Source: Paratinospora sagittata
Taxonomy: Eukaryota > Streptophyta > Magnoliopsida > Ranunculales > Menispermaceae
NCBI GenBank assembly: GCA_035771175.1
Contig: CM069610.1
Coordinates: 19,252,001-19,316,000 of the forward strand
Reading direction: 5' to 3'
DNA length: 64,000 nt
Of the stretch, positions 46,190 to 55,557 are shown in pieces. The translations under genes and the position numbers were made by a program. Positions within the stretch are counted from its first letter, which is position 1, and each line of letters opens with the position of its first letter. Below the pieces are notes generated by a model. It ran no database searches, had not been told where the DNA came from, and was given only the letters and a program-made list of their open reading frames with translations.

Positions 46190-46625
46190 AGAAGGTTCGA
46201 GCGTTCCTTTTCCTATATAAGGAACACCCTCCACCCCCATTCATTTTTCACACCAATCTTTTTTCTTTCTCTCTTTCTCTTGCTCTCTTTGTGATTTCTC
46301 TCCTCTTTTTTTGAGACTCTCTAAGAGACTCTTTGCGGTGCAACACGGTTCTGCTCGGGAGATAGCGCCAGTTCGAGAAGGATATTTTATCTGATGGTGG
46401 GGAACAAAACATAGGTTTGCCTGTCTTATGAATTTATTAATGTTTACATTCATTTATCATTATGTCTACTATTCATTTACACTGCATTATTGCATATAAC
46501 GTTCATACCTGTCATACTTATGCCTGTATATTTGGAGTTCATGTATTACACTGTTACTATGCCACATTAGTGGTCAATCTGACTCAACCAGATTGTATAA
46601 GATGTATAATACGCACATCAATCAT
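46190..46625 (+). mobile_element. LTR fragment related to the 58-59.4 kb gypsy LTR, opposite orientation
   Basis: Its complement matches 58915-59300 in order: the ggaacaaaacataggtttg block, the atgaatgtaaac and atgataaatgaatg blocks, and the cattagtggtcaa block. It holds a tatataagga TATA-like box and a CT-rich leader, the transcribed part of the LTR. No element body follows. Confidence 0.6.
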
Positions 46626-47223
46626 ATATCACAAATTATAATGGATCATGAAACCAATTTGCAAGCTTAAAGTAAACATTGAATATAATTTTAGTACAAG
46701 AGCATGCACAGAAACATCACATATAAGCATGTTCATGACATTAAGATGATCAATAGTGGGTATAAGTCATGACATAACGAACTTTAGCTTGAACATGTTT
46801 TCTTCTAATTAGACTAGTCTACAGTCATTTGCGTTGCACGTGAATTAAAAAGTGCATCAATTAAATTATAATCGTGTGAGTGGGGGATTAGTGGACTAAA
46901 AAAAGGAGAAAAGATAATATTTTGAGTACCTTGATGAAGATGATAATACACTTCATATACCTGCTAAAGTTTAAATAAAAATACATTGTTTGATTAAGAA
47001 AAAAATCAATTGATTGATACAAAAATTGAGATAAATGGAAATTACATAATTTAAAATTAAAAAAAAGAAACAAAACAATACCCTTTTTGAGAAAGAAGAT
47101 TGCAAACCACTCTGATACATCCCTTGGAGGAGAAAATAGAAGATTAAGATGATACATCCTTGTAGGGGAAATGAAGATGAAAATAAGGGATTAAAATAAA
47201 AATAGTAGATGAGGAATGGGGTT
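46626..47223. other. Intergenic DNA without a recognisable feature
   Basis: AT-rich, with only short frames. I see no gene or transposon end. Confidence 0.45.
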
Positions 47224-47809
47224 TGTTAACCTATGTAGTTCATTACTTAGCTCGTTCCTAAATATATTGCGATAAAGTATATTTTGATGATCACAAACAA
47301 AGTACTTTTCGGTGCTAAACCTGCGTTATCAAAATTTCATTAAAGCGCTTGAAAAAAGCAAAAAGCCAAGAAACAACTCGATCGAGGAACTCAAAGATCA
47401 CATCTAACAGTCAAGTTCGTCTTAAATAAAGAACTTCAACGATCACATCATGATTTCAAGATCACTTCACTCGAACGATTCGATCAAGCTTCAAGACTAC
47501 ATCTCTCAATCAACGTTCAAGTTATTCAACACCGCAAAGCTCTTATTGAAGATCTTATAATGAAGAGTTGGATTTAACGGTTATGAGAAAAGAGAAATAC
47601 ACAAAATATTTAAGGTATATCTTTCTTTAATCGTTATTGCTCAAAATGTTTTTCAAAACCATGCATAAATCATCTACATATGTTTTGATTTCATATTTTT
47701 ACGGTATTTCAAATGATCTAATACTATATATTTAATTTGAAATCTATCGAGTTTTTATTCTCATTTATCGTATATTTTATCGAGAGTCAAAACTGTTTTC
47801 AAAGAGTCT

Positions 47810-48480
47810 TTCAGGACGCTAATGAAGTAGCAGTGCTCTCTTGAACTTGATTAGTCAGGATGGTGATAGTTCATTAGGACGATGATAACGTTCAAGGTTG
47901 AATTAAACTGATTTATCCGGACGCTTACTTGTATAGTAGTGGCCTCCTTTATTAGTCAACCTCTAAAGTTGTCAGGAAGCTGACTCAACATCAGTTCATT
48001 GAAAGATGTCTTAAGTTCTTCAAAGAATGTATCTTTGAGGATGCTGATAGCTATAAGTTGAACAATCTATCAGGACGCTATCTGGATAAAAACGCCCTCA
48101 CCTTTAGGAATCAACTTAGTAACTTTCAGGACACTGATTGTCCTTCAGCTTGTTTGTGTTTTATTTAAAATGTTTTCGGTAGGACGCTTACTTAATGTAG
48201 CGCCCTCATGTTTTGTTTTATGTTTTAAAGGCATGACGCTTACTCAGATAGTAGCGCCCTCATGCACTTAGTTGTTTTAAAACATAGCAGGACGCTAACT
48301 GTGCATTAGCACCCTCAAGTTTAAGTTATTTAAATGTCAAGTAAGTTATGACACTTACGAGTTAATAGCTCCCTCACTTAAGTGTTCAACAAGACGCTTA
48401 TACGTAATAAGCGCCCTCAAGGAACAAAACAACATTGTTGATATTATGCGTTAGGACACTGATTACGGAATCAGGATGCT
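47810..48480. repeat. Array of ~12 GACGCT/AGCGCC hairpin units with covarying stems
   Basis: Each 45-65 base unit has a GGACGCT-like left arm, a short loop and an AGCGCCCTCA-like right arm. Arms change together: CGCTTA pairs with TAAGCG, GCTAA with TTAGC, CTGA with TCAG, CTGATT with AATCAG and TATC with GATA. Spacers between units are not conserved. Confidence 0.75.
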
Positions 48481-49500
48481 AATTCAACAACAGTCACTGT
48501 TCGAACAAGTACACTACGTAAGTTTACTTTTTTAGAACAAACCTTTGCATAGAGTCCTTTTCAGACCTATCAAAATCATCTTTGATACATGAAATAAGTT
48601 TTTCTAAAACTTTCCTTTTTCATGAAATCTGAAAAGAACCAGAATGTTAGTGAAAATTGTAGTTGCCATTTTCATATAACATTCTAGCCGTTGTGTGTAA
48701 ACGTTCATATTATTTGAACTTCAAATGTCTAACGGCTATGTCCCACTAAGTCTATAAATACCAACACTTAGGACCAAATAACTTGTCAATCACTTTGTGT
48801 TGTGCCAATACTTTCTGCAAGATAGTTTGTGCCAAAATGAATATTATTTTTCTAATCTTTCAAAGTAATTTTCATTGATACCTTTACGATTACAATAGAT
48901 TTTCATATTGAGCTTCAATTATACTTTATCTTTGAAAATCTATCTTTATTGGTATCTACTCAAATTCTGAGCACTGATTCATATTTGGTATCATTCTTGC
49001 TGGAGATAGAATTTGAGAAATAATTCAAGATATACAGTTGTACTTGATTTCATATCTTAAGTACTGTGTTGAACTATATCAGTAGTTGGTTAACTACTGA
49101 TCAGAGAACTAGAAGTTTTCATACTTATATTTTATATCTATTTTGAAAACTGTCTGTGTCTTTGATTTACACCAGTCCTTCGTGTTTTAAGTTAATCTTT
49201 ATTTGGTATATTTTATTTTCGAAGAAGCACTGATTTTCATATCATATCATTCATGCTTTTCGAAATTGCACTTGAGTAATACCGAACATTGAAAGGTAAA
49301 GGACTGAAGGTGTATTTCAACTTAGCATTACGTATTCATATTTCATATTTTTTTAATGCTATGTACTGAGAATTGTAAAGTGTTCTACTTTGTTAGAACC
49401 AACATTATTAGAATTGTAATTTGCTGGTGTGTTTCAGTGTGAAATAACCAAGACAAGTGGACGTGGTTCACTTAAGTGATTTCAGGCTTGAAATCACAAC

Positions 49501-49793
49501 GGTTCTTCCTGATCTCGTAAAAGGAACATGAGTTCTTTCTCAACCCGGAAAAAGGAAATGAGTTCATTCTGATCCCGTAAAAGGATAGGTGTGTCCTTAA
49601 CCTTAAAAATGATAGGTTATCTCTTAACCTTTAAAAGAGAACCTGTTCTTCCTTATCCCATAAAAAGAACATGGGTTTCTCCTCATCTTGGAAAAAGGAA
49701 ATTTGGTTCATCCTTAGCCCGTGAAAGGATAGGTTTGCCTTGAACTTGTAAAAGGGCAGTTGTAACGGTTTGGTTCTCACCCGTAAGAGAATC
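49501..49793. repeat. Array of ~9 hairpin units with a CCCGTAA-like loop
   Basis: Units of about 30-35 bases pair TTCCT with AGGAA, ATCCTT with AAGGAT, TCTCTT with AAGAGA and TTCTT with AAGAA. The loop keeps a tATCCCGTAAa or taaCCTTtAA pattern. The last unit, GGTTCTC/GAGAATC at 49772-49793, corresponds to GGTTCAC/GTGAACC in the solo LTR. Confidence 0.75.
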
Positions 49794-49801
49794 AGTTAGT
49801 G

Positions 49802-50484
49802 TCACACCCTGCGGATGTGATGGGTACCTCCTACTCGAGCGTACCCCAACCATAACACCACATAATATTGTCCCATCCCAGTACACAACCCACTCAACAG
49901 TGTCTAGTACCCCCGGGATCATTTGTCCACACTGTTCACACATGAACAGTGCAGGGCCTCCCCTGGATTCGAACCTCACACCTCATATAGGTTGATTTCG
50001 CAATCCGAGTAGCCACTGAACCACTATATGAGGTATGAGGTTAGAATCCGGGGGAGGCCCTGCACTATTTATGTGTGAACAGTGTGGACAAATGATCCCG
50101 GGGGTACTAGATACTGTTGAGTTGGCTGTGTACTGGGATGGGACAATATTATGTGGTGCTATGGCTGGGGTACGCTCGAGTAGGAGGTACCCATCACATC
50201 CGCGGGGTGTGACAAAAATCCAAGTAGACACTGAACCAACATAAGGCCTTTTTGTCACACCCTGAGGATGTGATGGGTACCTCTTCGAGCGTACCCCAGC
50301 CACTATGATCCCATAATATTGTCCCATCCCAGTACACAGCCCACTCAATAGTAAATAGTGAGGACAAATGATCCCGGGGGTACTAGACACTGTTAAGTGG
50401 GCTGTGTACTGGGATGACAATATTATGGGATCATAGTGGCTGGGGAACACTCGAAGAGGTACCCATCACATCTGCGGGGTGTGA
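49802..50484. mobile_element. Composite foldback element of Mutator type, two palindromes
   Basis: The exact 9-bp repeat cagttagtg flanks it at 49793-49801 and 50485-50493. The interior is two near-perfect palindromes, 49802-50212 and 50255-50484, each starting TCACACCC and ending GGGTGTGA, joined by a 42-base spacer. Arms share gatgtgatgggtacctc, gagcgtacccca and caatattgtcccatcccag-like blocks. There is no gene. Frames through it exist only because the palindrome is GC-rich. Confidence 0.85.
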
Positions 50485-50702
50485 CAGTTAGTGGATTGAG
50501 AAAACCCTAATCGGGAGATTAGTTAGTGGACGTAGGCGCGACCGAACCACTATAAATCGTGTGTCTCACTTTTGCATTTTAGTCTATGTTCTATTTTGCA
50601 TCCAATTCCAATACACTCATGTAAATCACTAAGTTATTGGAAGATAAATTTAAAATTGACCATCGCACCCAATTCACCTCCCTCTTGGGTGGGACCAACA
50701 AT

Positions 50703-50718
50703 TGGTATTAGAGCGGGT
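50703..50718 (+). other. Primer-binding site (tRNA-Met type)
   Basis: TGGTATTAGAGCGGGT begins two bases after the LTR end at 50700 and resembles the tRNA-Met complement used by copia elements, with small changes. Confidence 0.75.
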
Positions 50719-51074
50719 TATCTGAAATCATGGTCTAACAACCTAGAGTCTAGGTCCATTGGTCAATTTAGGTTTCGTCTTAGGTGTCTTTGCATTTCAC
50801 GTCTTAGGATATATATCTTAGAACTCTATGCCACCTAGCTTTAACCTCTCAAGTGTGATTACGTTTTCTCTTAAATTTATTTCAATCATACTCTTCGGCG
50901 CATGACTCTATGTCATTTTTGCATTAATTGCAGAGTCTATTTTTGATGCCCATTAGCTTGCTTTATACGTTTCCCTCTCTCCTCACTTCCAAGCATGAAA
51001 TCATTCCGCATTCATTTTTTTCGTTTCATCTCCATCTTCACCTCTCTACTCCTGAGTCTAGGGAAAGAGCTAGA

Positions 51075-51521
51075 ATGGAATCATCTTCCACTTCTAGTGA
51101 CTTTTCTCTATCGTCTTCTTCATCAAATGGATCTGATGAAGAATCCTCTTGGGAAATTGCTCCCAGGGAAAACCATGCGTCTCCACTTCGTGCCGAAGAA
51201 CCTCTTCCACCGCTTCCTCCTGCAGCGTCTCTTGAGGATCAATTTGCAAAACTTAGTGATTCCTTATCCTCTAGCGTTCAGGCCGTTCTAGACATGCTAA
51301 ATGAGCACGAGAACCAGTTGGAAGAGCTTGAAGCCAAGGCAAAACATCAGAAAGACCTGATGATGGCACTATTTGAGGAAAATGAGGAATCCCGAGCGTC
51401 AATTGAAAAGGTTGTCCATGTGAGCACCGCCACTCCTATGGCTCGTAGGACCAATAGCCTTCATAGATGTCCTTGTCCTCTCTTCGAAGATTCTGGTGTA
51501 AAATCTTCTAGGAAAATCTAG
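51075..51521 (+). CDS. Short Ser-rich coiled-coil ORF of the SIRE-like element
   Basis: The 148-residue frame begins MESSSTSSDFSLSSSSSNGS, has an acidic stretch (SDEESSWEI) and a Pro-rich link (EEPLPPLPPAAS). From residue 66 it has a probable coiled coil (EDQFAKLSDSL ... DMLNEHENQLEELEAKAKHQ). The same frame is open upstream to an ATG at 50928, but the serine-rich start fits a translated leader better. It lies about 370 bases after the primer-binding site, where gag is expected, yet shows no capsid or zinc-knuckle motif. I do not recognise it. It may be the only protein of a non-autonomous element, or the surviving start of a gag. Confidence 0.45.
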   Translation: MESSSTSSDFSLSSSSSNGSDEESSWEIAPRENHASPLRAEEPLPPLPPAASLEDQFAKLSDSLSSSVQAVLDMLNEHENQLEELEAKAKHQKDLMMALFEENEESRASIEKVVHVSTATPMARRTNSLHRCPCPLFEDSGVKSSRKI

Positions 51522-52600
51522 AAACCTCTTTGCCAGCCCTTGTCATGTTATGCCAAAATTGTCAAATTTTGTTTAAACTATCTTTTGTATTTTTGGTTAA
51601 AACTCTCTTACAATACTTACCTTCAATGTTTAAGCATAATCCATCTTACAATTTATCGTGTGTGTGTATACTCTGTTTGTTTCCCTTGCTTCTCTTACAC
51701 AATGAGTTCTGCACATCTCACTACTTTGTTGGTTGCTTGCTTGTGCTTAGCTATCTTTCCATCTCTCATTCATTTCATAATGTTTTATTATATTTGAATG
51801 ACTGATCTGCTTGAATTTGTGTGAATGATATATTTCATAGCCATATGGTGCACACACTAATTACTGTTCACAATCTGCTTGATCTATGCTCTGATATGCC
51901 TGCTTTTATGATTGCAAAATTATTTCCGAATATTTCTGTTGCATAACTATGTTGCTCTCATGAACGTGATTATATGTCATCACTAACGTTGTCTTGTTCA
52001 TATTTCCTGATAAACTGCATCTTGATAAAATTTTACTACGACTAATGCAATTATCAGTTTATTAGTAACATCTTTCTTGATTAGTAACATCTATCTTGAA
52101 TATATGATCTGCATATCTGTGACTGTCTTATAAATATCATGATTAGACTTATCTTGTATCTTATAATATATCATGATTATTTATGCTCATTTTTGAACTT
52201 GTGATATCTGATTAGTTTTTATTATTAGAAGTTTATGAGTGGTTTTATAGCTACACTGTGGTTTCTTCCATTATCAAATTACCTGGGGTATTTTTGTGTT
52301 GTGTGACCTTAGGATCGTAAAATGAGCAAGCTATGGTTTCTTCCATTCATTTGCATATGTATTTTCCTTCACCAACACTAATTTTAATTCCTTTTTTGAT
52401 GAATATTGTCTACCACAGACACTCAAGAAACCATCTTGGAAATTCTTGGCATCAAAAGATTAAGGGCTTGACTAAGAGCTGAAAGCACATTAGGAAAAAA
52501 AAAAAACTTATAGTAATCATATGATACTTTATAGATAGTAAAACATATAAAATAAATTTAATGGTGATAGAAAAGTGTGATCAACAAATGAATGTTCTCT
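51522..52600. other. Internal or flanking DNA of the SIRE-like element, non-coding
   Basis: T-rich sequence with many short tgattatga-type blocks. No protease, integrase or reverse transcriptase frame can be found, and no 3' LTR. Confidence 0.45.
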
Positions 52601-52604
52601 ACAC

Positions 52605-53218
52605 GAATTACTGAATTCTGTTTAAAATAGTTTAGGAATAAAATTTCTTCGTCTAGAGTTTTTTTTAATTTTTTTTCACTTACTGCATGTTTGATTACTG
52701 AATTCTATTTTTAGTTTAGGAATAAAATTTATTTTGCTAGATTTTTTTTCTTTTTTAATTTTTACTTACTGCATGTTTATATATACTTTGGATGAGAAAT
52801 TTTCTAGATGTTGTTTTTTATTTTTTTTTATTTTTTTAATTTGCTAGATGTTTTTTTTTTTTTAAAAAAAAAATGAATAATTTGGGTTTAAGTTGGAAAG
52901 ATTCTTATAGAGGAAGTAGAGATTAGAGGCGTAAGGTTGAGTTTTCGTTTGATTGATTATTATTCATATTTTGTTCGATTTAGAGACGTGTGCAATGTCG
53001 TTAGGCAATGATCGGAAGAATATGGCCTAGGATAGAGGCATGTGCGATGTCGTTTGGCAATTACATGAAGCTTGTAGAGAGGTTGGATTCTTCTACGTGA
53101 TATTTCTCTACATGAATTACTAAATTCTATTTTAGTTTAGGAATAAAATTTCTTCTTCTAGAGTTTTTAATTTTATTTAAAAAAAAAAATTACTTACTGG
53201 CTTTTTATATATACTTTG
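52605..53218. repeat. Three copies of a ~100-bp block around a gene scrap
   Basis: The block tactgaattctattttagtttaggaataaaattt... followed by a T-run and cttactg.atgtttatatatacttt occurs at about 52605-52690, 52693-52790 and 53113-53218. In the third copy it directly follows the dioxygenase-like exon, so the block is probably that gene's first intron, copied. Confidence 0.65.
53031..53099 (+). pseudogene. Scrap of a 2-oxoglutarate/Fe(II) dioxygenase N-terminal exon
   Basis: The frame reads CDVVWQLHEACREVGFFYV, a close fit to the conserved DIOX_N segment of plant 2-oxoglutarate dioxygenases. It then meets gtgata, where an intron could begin. A second weaker copy of the first half (tgcaatgtcgttaggcaatg) is at 52991-53010. 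The iron- and 2-oxoglutarate-binding core is absent, so it is a fragment. Confidence 0.55.
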
Positions 53219-53428
53219 TTGTTTAATTACTTGGTTATGCACATTTGTGATTTTAGACGATGGTGGCCTCGCTGTGATGCTTTAGCATCATTAAGTCTGA
53301 GGTGGAGATATATGCTAATATTTATGGTTTGGAATGGGGTAAAGGATACAACGACAAAGAACTTTGTGTGAAAATAAAGAACTTTATAACTAAAATTCTG
53401 TAACACTTTTAGTTAAAATAACTAGTAA

Positions 53429-54940
53429 GCGTTGATAAGTTGAGTTTTAGTTAGTTGATTTGCATATTAAATTGTAAGATTTTTAGGTTCATTTGTTTAG
53501 TTTTTAAGTGTTTTTGTATGATTAGCGTACTTAGTTGTTTTAGGTTCATTTAGGTGTTATCTTAGGTTTTTATAGGTTTTTATCATGAATAAATTACATT
53601 TTGATACATGTTGACAATTTAGGAATCACATAATTTGAGTGCATTTCTTCATAGTTTAATGCTTTGATTCATTTTATAGTATTTACAATTAGATTTGCTT
53701 TGTTTTGTAGGTGTTTAGATGATTTGAATGTGAGTTTGGATGATGGAAACAAAGTACAAGAAGGTAGAATGGATATACATGTGCAAGAGGTGTGAAAGAT
53801 AGAAGAAAACAAAAGAAAAAAAGTAAAAATCACGTTCTGGGCGCCGCGACGCTGCGCAAAAACCCAATTGCGCATGTTCGAGTATTTTGATCATAACTTT
53901 GTCAATTGGACTTGGAATTGGGCGCAGTTTATTTATATGGACTCCTTACTTCAAATAGAACATTATGAGAGGGTTTTGAGGGAAAAAATAGAGAGGAGAA
54001 AAAGGACGGCTAGGGTTCGAAAGAAATGGAAGCAAGAGAAGGAACTTGGAAATGAAGGAGTTGCAAGTTCGAAGCTTGAAGAAGAAACAAATTTCTCACC
54101 TGGGAAGGGGTTTTGCAACTTATTTTTTCAATTAAAACTTGTTTCAATGATTTCTTTTTTAGATCTCTATCTTGTATCTTTGAATATGAATATGAACTAA
54201 TTGTTTAATCTAGAGATTGGTTGATCTAAGTTTGGTTTTGTGGGATAAATGTTGTTATGTGTGTTTTTGATCAAAGTTCCGAATTTATTTGTAATTATCT
54301 ATGCTTAATGCCTTCGAATTGCTGATCACTCTTTGATTGATCTTAGATTCAGTAGCTTACACTCGGGAGAGGTGGTATTGAATTAGATCTAAGAAATTGC
54401 AACCTAGAGTAGTAATATCGAGTCCGGAAACCTATAAACCTCTTTGAAATCCATTAAAATGAATTATAAAATTTAAAGCATTTTTGATCTATTTACTTAC
54501 GCTCGGGAGAGGGAGTTGATAGTTTAAGGGTAGATACTCAAAGCACCACTTGAGAGAGGGATTTAGATGATTAAAGATTCATGATTTATAAACCCAAAAT
54601 TTAATTCATTAATACAATCTTTTGAAACTCATAAAATAAACATAGTGAAATCAATCTCTAGGAATTTTATGCATTGATTTTCTCCCATTTTTATTCAATT
54701 TGCTTTAGTTAGTTTTAATTTGTTCATTTTAAATTCCAGCACATTAAATCGTCCCATTTTTACACCTAAATAAAATCAAAATTATTGTAGTTTTGTGCAT
54801 TTTTAAGAGTAGAATTAACTTTCCCAGAGGACGATAACCCGATTCAATTCGAATTGGATCTATATTTTAACTTGACTATCGTGGTCTTGTGATACAAATA
54901 TTTACGATCAAGCGTGCACGGGTCTTGCACTCAAATAAAT
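53429..54940 (+). mobile_element. Athila/Tat-like LTR, degenerate
   Basis: The stretch has the composition and word style of long plant gypsy LTRs: a repeated acttacgctcgggagaggg block, and near the end cccagaggacgataacccg followed by tatcgtggtcttgtgatac and a tgcacgggtcttgca block. No primer-binding site or coding sequence follows, so it may be a solo or truncated LTR. Ends are approximate. The open frame near 53870-54200 inside it is not a known protein. Confidence 0.35.
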
Positions 54941-55557
54941 TAGTAGTTGTGATGAATAAAAAAAAATGAAAATGTCTAAACGTGGAAAAAACATGATACT
55001 TATGCATGTTTTTTTTTCCTTTTATAAGCACTATAGTGATTGGTAATGGCTATTGTTTTTAACAGGGCTTAATTCTTGAGTAGGCAGAAAATACCTAACT
55101 TATTCCTATCTCTCTCAAGTCACCCAACATAAACAGTTGAACCTTGGTAAGTTCTATTATTATATTTATCTTTTAAGTGTTTTTACATTTTTTTTCCTCC
55201 AAAAGAAACAATGAAGTAAACCTTATGTTTGTTATTTTTTGTATTTCTTTTGTAAGTCATTTTGAATCATATGTATTTCTATCTTTGGCCTTAACAAATT
55301 TAGGGAGATTTTTCTTCGATTCTCTTTTAAGGTTTTGTATTTTCCAGATAAAAAATTTTCTTTAAAGGTATTTATTTTATCTTCAGGTTTATTGGTTTCT
55401 TATTTAAATTTATTTGCATTTTTTATGGGTTTGCTTCGAAAGGAGGTATTACTCTTCGCGAGAATTTTTTTTAGGTTACTCATTTTTTGAACTAATATAT
55501 GTTATAATATTGATATGATCATTGAAATAATTGTTATGATTATGTATGTCAATCTAG

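Larger units (their letters stand above)
47224..50700 (+). mobile_element. Long SIRE/Maximus-like LTR with hairpin arrays and a nested insertion
   Basis: The repeat starts TGTTAACC and ends GGGACCAACA, directly before a primer-binding site. It contains a 683-base foldback insertion, so its own length is about 2.8 kb. It shares its end and the gatttggttc region with the solo LTR at 44124-45820. Two arrays of short hairpins lie at 47810-48480 and 49501-49793. The 3' LTR is not in the window up to 55 kb, so the element is probably truncated. Confidence 0.7.

Noticed and set aside
49683..50450. Open frames of 69-155 residues on both strands
   Set aside because: They lie in the foldback palindromes, so the same peptide appears on both strands. 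This reflects inverted DNA and not a gene.
53868..54200. A 110-codon frame with a Lys/Arg-rich middle
   Set aside because: It sits in an LTR-like region and matches no family. Composition alone can explain it.
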